Notes under the pieces: generated by a model
What the model saw: only the letters and a program-made list of their open reading frames with translations
What the model was told of the DNA's origin: nothing
Databases searched by the model: none
Shown: positions 48,961 to 60,312 of the stretch, piece after piece
Layout: every line of letters starts with the position of its first letter
Numbering within the stretch: the stretch's first letter is position 1
Position numbers and translations under genes: made by a program
Assembly (NCBI GenBank): GCA_032622095.1
Contig: CP136061.1
Coordinates: 121,410,754-121,474,753, forward strand
Reading direction: 5' to 3'
Length of the DNA: 64,000 nucleotides
Source: Siphonodentalium dalli
Lineage: Eukaryota > Mollusca > Scaphopoda > Gadilida > Siphonodentaliidae

Positions 48961-49212
48961 TGACCAAGTCCCCACCCAAGCCAACCCAGAAACGACCAAA
49001 ATGTAGTCTGATACTATTTATTTCTCGTATGAATTATATGCTCAGGAGGCAATGCGACCGAACTCGCCGACGGTCAGTAGAAAAGAGAACGCGGTCAGTA
49101 CCAATCACCTGTGTGTGCGTGCAAGCGTGACAAAGATAATAAACACAATGGTATGGTGATAGCTGTGCAATATATGGTATGGTATATAGTTAAGCATGCA
49201 CACTCTCCCACA
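48961..49212 (-). repeat. 3' LTR of the Gypsy element
   Basis: TG...CA ends (plus strand TGACCAAGTC...CTCTCCCACA). On the minus strand it keeps AATAAA (plus TTTATT, 49017-49022), likely the polyadenylation signal, and a TATA-like ACTATATACC near the start. Confidence 0.92.
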
Positions 49213-49226
49213 AACACCCCCGCTTA
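49213..49226 (-). other. Polypurine tract
   Basis: The minus strand reads AAGCGGGGGTGTT immediately before the 3' LTR start TGTGGGAG. Confidence 0.75.
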
Positions 49227-49323
49227 AATATTGTCGTCCCGATAATATGAGAAAAAATGTCAGATTAAACATTTATTATGAAAACATAAAACAACATACT
49301 CAAATGGAATACATCAAACAATT

Positions 49324-50400
49324 TCAATGATACCTGCTGGCAATTCTCTTTGAACGTCTCAGAACTGTTACTGACTCGTCGTCCGACTCGTCAGAACTGA
49401 CCTGTGGTACATTACCACTCGTCAAATCAAAATCAATTTGATCGGATCTGTACTTGTCTCCACCTAATCTTGACATACAGAGTCTAATTTCAGACCTGTG
49501 GACTGTACGAACCTTATCAGGTTTTCCATCAACCTGTACTGTGTACACCCTCGAACCCTCATCAATCTTCCATACAGTATATACTTCTGGATTCCATTCA
49601 TCTTGTATCTTGTGTCTACCCAAGATACCCCTTTTTCTAACATAAACTCTGTCACCTACTCTGGTAAGTGGATCATTCATCTTACCATCATACCTTTCTT
49701 TTCTCCGACTCGCTGCATTCTGAATATGCACCCCCGCTTTTTGATAAGCATCACTCAACATCTTGGCATGTTCAGAAACAATCTGATCAACATCAGTATT
49801 ATCTTCATACTTATCAACATCACCATCCAACATGAAATCAATTGTGAGTTTTGGATTCCTCCCAAACATAAGAAAATATGGACTATATCATGTAGAAGAA
49901 TTTGGTGTAACGTTGTATGCATATACTACCTCTGATAAATAGTTTGGCCATTTTCTCTTCTTCTTAGGTGGTAGAGTACGTAACAGTTCATGTAATGTTC
50001 TGTTGAACCGATCACACTGTCCATTACCCGCTGGGTGATATGGACTTGTCCTAGATTTATCAACACCATACAACTTACATAAGTGCTTGATGACACCTGC
50101 TTCAAAACACTTACCTTGGTCTGAGTGTATCCTATCTGGTACACCAAATTTCAAAAACCAGTCCTTCAACAACACATTTGCTACCGTAGAAGCTTTCTGG
50201 TCCTTAGTAGCAACAACTTGGGTAAACTTACTAAACACATCCGTCATAACTAACACATTTTCCTTACCTTGAGCAGGTTCCAGTAGTGTGAAATCCAAAG
50301 CTAGAATTTGGAGTGGCCTTGAAGCTAGCAAATGACCCATATTTGCTCTTACCTTAGGCTGTGGCAACTTAGCCAAGACACACCTATCACACTCTGAACA
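49324..50400 (-). pseudogene. Integrase core and C-terminal domain of the Gypsy element
   Basis: The frame continues past the 50401 stop. Counting from the Met at 50376, the catalytic residues are Asp 28 (LALDF), Asp 86 (HSDQGKCF) and residue 122, which sits at the D,D-35-E position but is Asp, not Glu ([12 protein letters not shown]; codon GAT at 50011-50013). TGA at 49888-49890 interrupts the frame. The C-terminal domain follows in the same frame (RVGDRVYVRKRG, WNPEVYTVWKI, VHRSEIRLC), ending at TGA/TAA near 49324. Confidence 0.9.
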
Positions 50401-51774
50401 TCACTGCTTAATATCATTATACATACCCGGCCAATAAAATCGGCTGTGAATCAAAAAGAATGTACGCTCAACACCCTGATGTCCACATTTATCTTGTAAT
50501 TCACTCAACACCTTTGTCTTCAATAATTCTGGCAATACTAACTGTTTGATTTCACCAAGTCTTGGATCTCTCACTGTTCTATATAAGACATCATTCTCTG
50601 TCCTCATCCTTTTCCATTGCCTTACCATCACAACAACTTTAAGATCCTCTGACTTCCTTTCCTCCTTGTTTGGTAACTCACCACGATTCCAGTATATCAA
50701 AAATGCATTAATTACTGAATCATCTCGCTGCATCTTACTTATCTGCTCTATGGAATAAGTTGGTAGCGTGCTGTACATATCAGCCTCTAACTTCTCACAA
50801 TATTCCACCTGAGATTCCGGACATACTCTCGGAACTCCTGTCACGGCTGTAGTCGATGTCAAACATTGCAATATTTCAGCTACTTCTATCTGACTTACCT
50901 CGACTGGGTTACGGGAAAGTGCATCCGCATTCCCATTAGACTTCCCACGTCTATAAACAATTTTAAAATTGAACATTCCCAAATCAGATACCCACCTTTG
51001 CTCTGTGGCTCCAAACTTCGCTGTCTGTATATGACTCAATGGATTATTATCTGTTCTTACCACACACTCCGAGCCCAACAGATAATCTCTGAACTTATCT
51101 GCCATAGCCCACTTCAAACCTAAAGGCTCCAACTTCATAGAACTATAGTTTGACATGTTTCTCTCATTTGGCCTCAGACTTCTACTGGCATATACAATAA
51201 CCTTCAACTTACCATCTATTTCCTGTGACAACACGGCACATAATCCATCAAAACTAGCATCAATATCCAACACAAAATGTTTCTCAAAATATGCATAACC
51301 CAGTATATCTGTTGAAGTCAACGCTGACTTCAATTTGTCAAACGCTGACTGACAACTCACCGTCCAATTGGTACCAAACCTCTTCTTTGGCGTTTTGTTA
51401 AACAACTTAATCATTGTGTGGAGAGGCGAAGCTATTTGGGCAAACCCTTTGATAAAACGCCTGTAATAGCCTGCCAATCCCAGGAATGACCTCAACTCTT
51501 TCAAACAACTTGGAATCCTCCAGTCCTGTACTGCGTGTATCTTACCTGGATCAGTGGATATCCCACTCTCAGAAATAACATGACCCAGATACTTTACCTC
51601 TTTCTGCAAGAAATGACACTTACTTAACTTCACCTTTAACCCACATTCTCGCAGACGACGAAATTCTCTCTCTAACCGTTCTAATTGCTCACCAATACTG
51701 GACGAATACACCAAAATGTCGTCGATAAAAATTAGAAGATATTTAAATACCTCATCACGAAAACACTGCTGCAT
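50401..51774 (-). pseudogene. Reverse transcriptase C-part, RNase H and integrase zinc module of the Gypsy element
   Basis: The 457-codon frame has the reverse-transcriptase catalytic FIDDILVYS (Asp 18 and 19). A connection region and RNase H follow, at about residues 160-290 (VLDIDASFDG, YASRSLRPNE, VRTDNNPL, ADALSR). The integrase N-terminal zinc module has its His pair in CGHQGVERTFFLIHSRFYWP. A TGA at 50401-50403 stops it just before the CSECDRC Cys pair, which lies in the same frame beyond the stop. Confidence 0.9.
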
Positions 51775-53207
51775 AAGTCTCTGAAACCGAATGGAGTGCT
51801 GAAAGCCGTCTTATGAATGTCTCTCTCGTCCATAGCAACCTGGTTGTACCCAGAAACCAGATCCAAGGTTGAATAGGACCTTGAGTTCCTCAAATGATCA
51901 AATGCATCTTCAATTCTAGGTAATGGGAATGCATCTTTAACTGTTATTGCATTTAGCCTTCTGTAATCACAGCATATGCGTATAGTATTGTCCTTCTTTT
52001 TGACAATTACAATGGGTGAAGCATATGCACTTGTACTCTCTCTAATAATTCCCCGATTAATCAAATCTCTAATATGATTTCTCACTTGTTCATACTGCTG
52101 TGGTGGAATTCGTCGATATGCTTGGTTTACTGCTACTTCATCTTCAGTAATTATTCGGTGTTTCACTTGATCTGTATACCCAATGTCATCATCACTGGAA
52201 GAGAAGATATCAGAGTATTTATTAAATAATTCAACAATCTCCCTCTTCTGCTCCACAGAACAATCCACATGATCAAGATTAATACCTAGCATATTACTAA
52301 CACCACTGTCAGTAACTTCATCCACACTGTGAATAGTAATATTATCAACAAATCCCACTCTATCAAACTTCACAACACTATCGTTATCATGTAACACTTC
52401 ACAATTCAATATCTTACCCATCTTGACACCGCATTTGAGAATAATGTTCTCATCGCCGACATTTGCAACTCTGATTAATATTCTACCGTTTCTAATTGTA
52501 GCATATGTGTATATAACATGGAGTGTATTTGGTAGATTTCCATTCTGATTTAAAGATTCTATGAGAACACTCCGATTCTCCAAATGTAATGGTGCAGTAA
52601 CCTGTAGTACTGTAACCGAATTTGCCGATACAGCCAAATAATCACCCATTGCCCGTGCATAACCCACCATATGTTGACGTTCTTCATTATCAAGACGCTG
52701 AAATACCTCTTGGACCTTTGTACTTCCAGGCATAATTTTCTGGATGTACTTTGAACCTAATTCCCCGAAAAGATCATTTCTACACTGTGACAATATATTC
52801 ATACCCAACAACCCCGGAATTAGCTTCTTCCTCTCAACTGTTGTCTCATCAACCGAATCTTTTACTATCAAAAAACCAACCTCTGAATATGATTGTTCAA
52901 ATAACTCACAATGCAAAACCACGTAGCCCAAATATGGTAAATCTAAACCATTAGCTGCTTTCAAATTGAAAGTAACATCAGTTTTTAAATCTGTACCCCG
53001 TGGTAAAACATATTCATTATAGAAAGTTTCTGTCAAAGTGGACACACATGAACCAGTATCAATTAAACAAATACATTCTACTCCTACTAGTGATACTCTG
53101 ACACATGGACTTTCACCAATGAACTTCTCCATACTTTGCTTGGAACCTGAAATGGAATCACCTACTGATCGGCTCCCCATCATTGGTGATACCCGTTTCC
53201 CGAACAT
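51775..53207 (-). pseudogene. Protease and N-terminal reverse transcriptase of the Gypsy element
   Basis: The open frame from ATG 53207 holds an aspartic protease active site, LIDTG, with Asp at residue 50. The reverse-transcriptase fingers and first palm block follow at about residues 370-475 (CDYRRLNAITVKDAFPLPRI, STLDLVSGYNQVAM, TAFSTPFG). At about 51780 the conserved segment that should follow TPFG is missing, and the frame changes into the downstream ORF. The frame's own last 17 or so residues are out-of-frame read-through. Confidence 0.9.
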
Positions 53208-53503
53208 TTGGAATGTTGTTGATATTGGCCCTGTTTATGTGTATTCTTAATACAAAAACGAGAAATATGGCCCTTTAAACCACATTTATAGCAAACCACT
53301 GTACTATTCTTTTGAGGAATTTGTTCATGTGTACCAACATTGTGTTGTCGGTATTCATTTCTCCCTTTCTGTAGTGAAAGGTTGTTGACTGTATCCACCA
53401 ATGTATCAATTTGCTTTTGCTGCATCTTAACAACATTAAGTAAATCAGAATTACCTAAATTAATATCAGGTTGCTCCTTAATTTTAGCTTTTTGTGCAGC
53501 CAT
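53180..53503 (-). pseudogene. Gag-like (nucleocapsid) ORF of the Gypsy element
   Basis: 107 codons from ATG. Residues 20-45 form a possible coiled coil (LLNVVKMQQKQIDTLVDTVN). A CCHC zinc knuckle, CYKCGLKGHISRFC, binds RNA in this family. There is no matrix/capsid region: no gag-like frame was found between 53504 and 54747. It overlaps the protease frame by 28 bases in the -1 frame, which suits a ribosomal frameshift, though a simple mutation is equally possible. The missing Gag portion may have been deleted. Confidence 0.8.
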
Positions 53504-54747
53504 AATTATTAGTCAAGTGCAACTTTATGAAAGTATGAAAATTATGAAACCACTACCAGTATGTAAACAAACAACAGAACTGCATGTTTGATACCAAAAC
53601 CTATGTGTACCACCACCACCACCACCACAATTCAACAATCTTACCAACTGCAATCTGATCTGTGACTTCCGCAATTAAATACTGTCAGATACTAATAAAC
53701 CACTTTAAATGTGTGGTTACCACTCTCACTGTATTTTTAGATGAACGACAATACTCGATAATTATTCCAAACCATAATTTGAAATTGAATTGTTTTGACA
53801 ATGTGGGCTTCCAAACTATTAAAAATTTCAAACATTGATTTTTAATGTAAACATATGCAATAATAGTACAACAATAGAGCAGGTGTATTTCCGATAACAC
53901 CTGTGATGACAGAAAAGAACCATGAACTTAGAAATACAAAGTTACAAAGTTATAAAGGGGCTAACTGAGTAGGGTCCCTAGGAAATCCCATCTCGGCGCT
54001 CTCCCAAAATCCAAACTCAGCCGACCCCTATTTTTTTGGCAAAATAGAGTATAACAATTGAAATAGACAACTTGTGCTGTCAATTAACAACAGTATGAAT
54101 CCATATAGTCAATTAGAATTAGCTCAAGGCTAAATTCAAAAATCGAAATTCTGTCACTCTTGGTCCTTCATAGAAAAATTTCAAAGTTCTATCTCTCGGC
54201 GAATTTCTTAGATTTTGAAGCGGATTCGGATTTTTTTTGTGGAAGTTCAATCACAATACGCATACACATAATAATACAGTTGTTGTTATCATCTGGCACG
54301 GAATTTCAAAACTTAGAATTTTCACTCTTCGGGTCTTCCATAAAAATTCAAACAGTCAAAAAAGTCGGAATATTTCAGCAAATTTGTTTGTATTTGCACA
54401 TGGTACACATAAACTATGCATAATCAGGAAGCAGGTGTCTTTTGAAGCACGATACAGCATTTTGGGGAATTTTAGTTGTTGTCCTCGCGGGCGTCACTAC
54501 AAAACTTTCTCCCGAACCAAGAACAATTCAAACCAAGTTGGTGGCGAATTAAACGTCCGTTTTAACCACTATCCACGAATGAAATCACGGCTTCCAACAG
54601 GGTCTACAAGGTTCACTCATGCGGTAATCATCTCATCTGTCCCCTGGACAGGTTTTCGGTCGTCCAAACCCGATAGAATCCAATTTTGAGGCATTGATAT
54701 TACCCCCCTGAGCCTATATACGCGAAAGACACAACTAGGATCGTTCT
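53504..54747 (-). other. Non-coding internal region of the Gypsy element
   Basis: Lies between the primer-binding site and the gag-like ORF. No coding frame was recognised on the minus strand. Plus-strand ORFs here are antisense. A (CCA)n run lies at about 53611-53629. Confidence 0.6.
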
Positions 54748-54764
54748 GGTTGCTCGCAGCGCCA
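54748..54764 (-). other. Primer-binding site
   Basis: On the minus strand TGGCGCTGCGAGCAACC begins four bases inside the 5' LTR. Its complement ends GCGCCA and resembles the 3' end of metazoan tRNA-Ser (…TGCTCxCAGCG plus CCA). The tRNA identity is from memory. Confidence 0.65.
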
Positions 54765-54768
54765 AATA

Positions 54769-55026
54769 TGACCAAGTCCCCACCCAAGCCAACACAGAAA
54801 CGACCAAAATGTAGTCTGACACTATATATTTCTCGTATGAATTATAGGCTCAGGAGGCAATGCGACCGAACTCGCCGACGGTCAGTAGAAAAGATAACGC
54901 GGTCAGTACCAATCACATGCCAGTGTGTGTGCGTGCAAGCGTGACAAAGACAATAAACACAATGGTATGGTGATAGCGGTGAAAAATATGGTATGGTATA
55001 TAGTTAAGCATGCACACTCTCCCACA
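54769..55026 (-). repeat. 5' LTR of the Gypsy element
   Basis: Aligns to 48961-49212 throughout; it has ATGCCA extra near 54918. Its AATAAA equivalent is mutated. Confidence 0.92.
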
Positions 55027-55123
55027 CATATATGTATACATATTTACATGTGCAGGGGTGGCATGTAGCCAATACAGGCCGTCTTCCTGTCACCCCTGTG
55101 ATATGATGTTATCTGTATAATTA

Positions 55124-55615
55124 AGATGGCGTTCATACAGGGGGGGGGGTGAAAAACATTTCCGGCACGTATGCCGGGGTGGGTGGGTGGTCAAAGCCAC
55201 CAACAAGCAATTTTTTCCGCAACTAAAAAAAAAAATTCCTGCTTGTTTTTTAGTGTTTTGGTAATGAGTTGGGCTTCAAAACCACTTTGAATGAGAGAAA
55301 TAATGTAATTCTAACTGGTAAACTGACTGCAGGCAGTTATCGTGTTGTATTTTGTTGCAAATTTTGAAATCCAAGATGGCCGCTGGCAGCCATGTTTTTT
55401 TGGCCGAATGACCTCAAAATGACTCATTCCTATTTACATGTCCATGTTAACATCCATGATAAAAAGTATGCACAGAAATTCATATACAGCTGTTTACAGT
55501 GAATTCCCCCCCCCCCCCCCCCCCGCAAATCTCTGTTTTAGTGTTAAAAGAGGGGTGGGTGTAAAAAAATGGTCGGAAAAAAAACTGCCGACCCCCCCCC
55601 CCCCCCGGTTCATAG
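55124..55615 (+). repeat. Interspersed repeat with long C/G runs (family H), copy 1
   Basis: GCAGCCATGTTTTTTTGGCC, CATATACAGCTGTTTACAGT, AATCTCTGTTTTAGTGTTAA and GGTCGGAAAAAAAACTGCCG, with C runs at about 55506-55524 and 55588-55606 and a G run near 55141. The same blocks are inverted at 61640-61880. Confidence 0.7.
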
Positions 55616-56850
55616 GTGAATAATGAGTATTTATAACAAGGATGAGCGTTGACGGATTTACCAATGAGAAATCTTCTTACAACACAGGACAGTTTGACAT
55701 TCGATTATGTGTTTAATGCTATAGGGCTAAGCTAACTATGTGCGTGCATGAAAATATACGTATTATTAAATTGTCCATTATAGGTGAGGGTACCATGCAG
55801 GGTGACTCATATACTTGTTGGGACATGCCAATATCAGTTCAGTAATTCCCACGTGTTACTCTGCAGGAGATTTACATTATCGAATTTTACATATGGTATC
55901 ATCACATTCTTGTGATAATAAATTATTGATGATAAACTTTTTGAATTGTGTTTTATTTGGAGCTTTTTGTGCGAAGCGTTCAAGTAGCAGTTCCATGCAT
56001 TGCGCGCGGGGGAATGCGTGTTTTGGTAGTATTAATGAGAAATTGGTTCTCGGTTTTGTCATCATCAAACTTCCGGCTTGTCTGGTTATAGATATGGGTG
56101 TATATCTGAATGTTTTATCGAAGTGGGATCATCATGCGAAATGTGCCACTGCGTCTGTTTTCCTTTTAGTCTGGCCGGCCTGCAGTCCTGGAATATGGTT
56201 TCTATCGCAGTAAACGAAAAGAGCCGCCATATGCAATATAGATAATTGCCATAACTGAGGATCACGGCGTTTAAATTGTTTGTGCAACCAAATGGAGGGA
56301 AACGCATCTGCACGGGCGAATACAAACATGCACATCTAATGCAATGTACGTGACATAAATGTCACGCAATGATTCCCCGCGGACCCCTTCGAGACCGAAT
56401 GAATGCCCAATTCATCTCGACAGTCTATATTTATTGAGACCAATTTGATCCCTGCAGCATCCAGCGTATATAGTGATGTATCTAATCATCCAGCTTGAAT
56501 CATCCACGCCGCCAAATTCAATTTTCGGAATAGAGGAATGAGTTCCGGGATGTAGCACGAAACTTATTTTTGATGTGCCGTAATTGATAGTGATGATGAG
56601 TTCCGTTCTGTGTTCATTAAAGCATTCAATATATATATGCGGGATCCCCGGCAGATGTTATAACGGCATTAGTTTTTCAAAATTTTATTTAAAAACAATA
56701 GTGAAACAATATTAGGTGGGTTAATTTTATCTGTATTATCGTGTTGAAGCTGACAATTATTTGTACTCAATCCGAGTTATCGCCTTATATGTTTACTTCC
56801 ATGCACCAACTTATTCAAGACTTCCTAAGAATTGTCTGCTTACAATGCAG
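55616..56850. other. Spacer with unassigned ORFs
   Basis: Minus-strand frames at 55877-56068 and 56132-56335 have mixed codon content but no recognised motif or splice context. The plus ORF at 55815-56213 is antisense to them. No call is made. Confidence 0.35.
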
Positions 56851-56854
56851 GTAA

Positions 56855-57195
56855 AGACAAGAAAACCATTGTCAGAAATGGTAACGCGCTCAAGATAATA
56901 TATTATATACCCATGATTGTAACTATAGAATCTTTATCATTTCTGTTGTTTGTAATAGGCATAGCTTATTACAAACCAAAAATTAACATTATTGACATAA
57001 TGTAAACGCCAATAAACGAAATTGAAATTCCCAACTACACCTTTTACCGGGCTCGGCCTAGGGGTCGCACTACAGCTCGGCCTCGGGATCGCAATACAAC
57101 TTTTAATGTGTCCCAATAATTAACATTCTATAAATAGAACCCACAGCGCCATGGCAGCGCCCAGGCGAAACAAGAATTTGTACATTAGTATAAAC
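56855..57195 (+). repeat. R1 start fragment and 3'-end fragment upstream of the R1 copy
   Basis: CAGAAATGGTAACGCGCTCA at about 56873 resembles an R1 start. 56935-57195 (AGGCATAGCTTATTACAAAC, AAACGAAATTGAAATTCCCA, AGAATTTGTACATTAGTATA) is repeated directly at 58570-58785, so the unit is bracketed by direct repeats of about 220-260 bp. Confidence 0.7.
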
Positions 57196-58795
57196 AAGAA
57201 ACCCATAATCAGAAATGGTAACGCCCTCAAGATCATATTATTAGGTATAAATATAAATTATAATATAAAATATATTGGTTACATGAATGCACCGCTCAGA
57301 ATTCCGTTAAAACAACTAATCCTTCAAATTATTACAAAAAAACTACGGCTTATTACTGCAGGTTTCTCATTCACCACACCAGGAAGCCTCTAAATGCGGA
57401 TCAAAATTCGGAGCTATTGTGTTCCCGCCATAAAATATTCAAGAGTGGCCCAGCCATTGTTCATACTTAAACACCGAAAGCAATTAACGCGGTCATAATA
57501 GTTACATATTGCAACTATCAGATATCCAGCGAATACACACCCACGAAATGTGTTGTCCTGCGAGATATCCAATCGCTATAGCTCAATTTGACACGGCCAG
57601 ATTACCTTCATACAATATCCTAAACAATAAAGCTTCTCAAATCATCGGCATAGTCAATAGAACTTTCACGAACTTGGACATCGACAGTTTCCGATCGCTC
57701 TACATATAAGCATTGTCAGACCTATCATCGAATAATGTAACTCTGCATCGAGTCCACATCACACATATCAAAGCATTGTGTTAGAGAAAATACAAAGAAA
57801 AGCAACGAAACTAGTTCGTCAAATCAAAACTCTATGCAACCGATACCGAATGATAAGACTCAAGCTGATGTCTTTAAAATATCGAAGATTTAGAGGAGAT
57901 CTAATCGAGGTATATAAACTGTTGAATGTTCATTACAATATCAATGCCTGTGACCTATTAGAAAGAAATTCACCAGGAAGAACAAGATGGCACACTACAA
58001 AGCTACAGATGCGCACTGTTGACAAGGACATAAGAAAATGTTTCTTCACGCAGAGGGAGGTAGATAGCTGGAACTCTCTGCCCCAACACCCGATCAATTC
58101 AAAATATACAGACTCATTCTTCTATTATAAAAAATACGAGTTCGACGACAAGTAATATGTTCAAGTGACCCACAAGAAAATATCGAATGACGGTAAACAA
58201 ACATTGCAAATAATATTATTGGGACGAAAAGTCGCAAGACTTGTTCCGTATTATGATGATGATGATGATGATGATGATGGTGATGATATAATTGATAGAA
58301 CAAACCATTATTATGATGATCGTGTCGTTATTTGTTTAAAATACGTATCAATTGACATATACGCACCCGTTCCCTCATTAAAATCAACATATTTCGACCA
58401 TTTTAGGGGACCTCCGCGAATTCGGGGACCTCCGCAAATGGACCTCCGCAAATAGGGGACTTACAGCAAATTGTCACACCGATCAGCACCTAATTAACGA
58501 ACCGATGGCTAACTCAGCTGCCTCCGACTATACACTCTTTAAAATACGTATCAATTGACATATACGCATTTTACAAATTATCTTTTTCATTTCTTCTATT
58601 TGTAATTGGCATAGCTTATCACAAACCAAAATCAACGACTATAAACGAAATTGAAATTCCAACTTTTACCGATTCGGGGTCGCACTACAACTTTTAATGC
58701 TTCCCCCCCAAAAAAAACCCATAATCTATAAATAAAACGCCCAGCGAACCATAGGTATCCAGAATTTGTACATTAGTATACACCCGAGGGCGTAA
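57190..58795 (+). pseudogene. LINE-derived unit R1, plus-strand copy
   Basis: Order: an R1 start block (57190-57400); a reverse-transcriptase C-terminal relic with ASQIIGIVNRTFTNLDIDSF near 57630, KIQRKATKLVRQIKTLCN and SLKYRRFRGDLIEVYKLL at 57778-58155 and REVDSWNSLPQHP; a (GAT)n tract at 58255-58277; then an AT-rich tail ending ACACCCGAGGGCG. Stops interrupt the frame near 57708 and 57780. Collinear in reverse with 38380-39540. Confidence 0.8.
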
Positions 58796-59546
58796 CAGAA
58801 TATAAAACAAAATAGAAAGCCCTTTTAATATCCTAGTTATATTGCATACTTCCAGAAACATGTGGTTGCTGTGCATGCAGGTTTGCTATTTCATAAGCAA
58901 TATACCACAATACTTGCGGAGATACACTTATTTTGGCAGCCATCCTGTATATATGTCATATGTATGATCCATGAGGCGATCGCACCTCTACGTGGAATTC
59001 ACTTCGTACTGGGGCGTAACATGTAAACACGGTACGTTGGCACTGTCTGTCATAAATATGAACATCTTATTGTGATGTTTGCATGTTGCAGCGACCTACA
59101 GTATTCCACCGACCGATATAGAAAATTTGTATTGGCGCTCATTTTATGCGGAACGACCGGAGTACAATTTCAGACACTATCTAGACCTTTCAAAAAATAT
59201 TAACCCTCTCGTAGTCCATGTTTCCTGTGAGGATTGGTTTAATCCAGCACTTCTGATATCGGTTTATCTTTATACTGATTATAAAATGAGCATTTAAATC
59301 AACCGATAACACAGTCTGGTTTTAGTCGAAGTGAATTTGGACATTCGGTCCATCGGACGGGAGTCCCAGTACCAATATCAGATCAAGGCCTTCAAAAAAT
59401 ATTCACCCTCTGATAAAACCTGTGCTTGTGATCATTTAAAAAAAACTGCATCCGACCAATAACACGACGGAAACTTGGACATTTGATTACATGCCTCTTA
59501 GCACACGTGCATCACCAGCTACTTGTAAATATAGTTCTGATTGGAG
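58796..59546. other. Spacer with a diverged duplication
   Basis: CCTTTCAAAAAATATTAACC near 59187 and CCTTCAAAAAATATTCACCC near 59390, followed by CTCT/CTGA-type sequence, mark a duplication of about 200 bp. Confidence 0.45.
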
Positions 59547-60033
59547 TTAAAGGTACTCAATCCGAACAGAGGGTCCCCATCTCAACAGATTCCAACAACA
59601 ACAATCCGATCAGAGGGTCCTATATTACTATTTCTTTGGCTTTGGGGGTAAAAAATATTTGATTCGAGTCGAGGAACCCATCAAACAAAGCTCAGAGTTA
59701 TTAGATATTGATTTTTGAAATTTGTTATATTCTCGAGATGAGTACTAATAATTGCCGTCAATTTCGTAACCTGCTCGAGATGTGTACACCAAAACACTTT
59801 CAAACAGGCAAGGATGGATAACTCTAAAATCAACTGGTAATAATAACGCAATTTTGACTGAGTTCTGGGCCAGAAAGTATTCCCGATAATGAAAAATAAT
59901 AGATTTCTAAAATCGACATCTAACAAATCTGAGCTTTGATGGGTGACTTCCCTGACTCGAATCAAATATTTTTGACCCCCGAAGCCATTGAAATAGTAAT
60001 TGAGAGGAGTTTTATCGGATTGAGTACCTTTAA
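59547..60033. mobile_element. TTAA-flanked MITE (family G), copy 2
   Basis: Ends TTAAAGGTACTCAATCCGA and TCGGATTGAGTACCTTTAA. The arms also share TTCTTTGGCTTTGGGGGT/ACCCCCGAAGCC and TGATTCGAGTC-type blocks, so it folds back. TTAA at both borders as in copy 1. Confidence 0.85.
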
Positions 60034-60312
60034 GACCCACTCTATCAAATTGGAAAGATGAATTGTTTTGAGACCTAAAGTTGTGATTTCGTATTCTGAT
60101 CTGTGAATATTTGACATACACCTCGAGAGACTTGTTATAATTTAAAGAGAAGTCTCAAGGTGTATCTATATAGTGTACTTCATATATCAGAGCAGGGTTG
60201 TACGGAAATATACATTATCAATATTATAATCCAGGCATTGTAGTATGACACGAACAAATTCAGGCCAATTGGCTCAAGTCGACATGAGATATAACTCGTT
60301 TCACAAAGGCTA

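Larger units (their letters stand above)
48961..55026 (-). mobile_element. Ty3/Gypsy LTR retrotransposon, nearly complete, inactive
   Basis: Two LTRs (252 and 258 bp) in direct orientation enclose, on the minus strand, a primer-binding site, a zinc-knuckle ORF, protease, reverse transcriptase, RNase H, integrase and a polypurine tract. The order protease-RT-RNase H-integrase is the Ty3/Gypsy order. CATATA abuts both outer ends (48955-48960 and 55027-55032), a 6-bp target duplication. The LTRs differ at about ten positions plus one 6-base indel, so insertion is moderately old. Reverse transcriptase has a deletion with frameshift, and two stops interrupt the integrase region. Confidence 0.93.

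Noticed and set aside
49498-49935. 145-codon plus-strand ORF over the integrase
   Set aside because: It is antisense to the integrase C-terminal coding region; its length comes from the conserved minus frame.
54237-54689. 150-codon plus-strand ORF inside the Gypsy element
   Set aside because: It is antisense to the element, begins in low-complexity His/Thr-rich sequence and has no motif.
55815-56213. 132-codon plus ORF and overlapping minus ORFs
   Set aside because: There is no recognised motif on either strand and no polyadenylation or splice support; I could not decide whether any is real.
57151-57393. 80-codon plus ORF similar to the minus ORF at 39301-39540
   Set aside because: The similarity is real, but it reflects the shared R1 repeat DNA. 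No conserved protein motif is present and the frame is not otherwise supported.
58255-58277. (GAT)n run as an Asp-rich protein tract
   Set aside because: It lies after the stop of the LINE relic and is a simple-sequence tail of the repeat.
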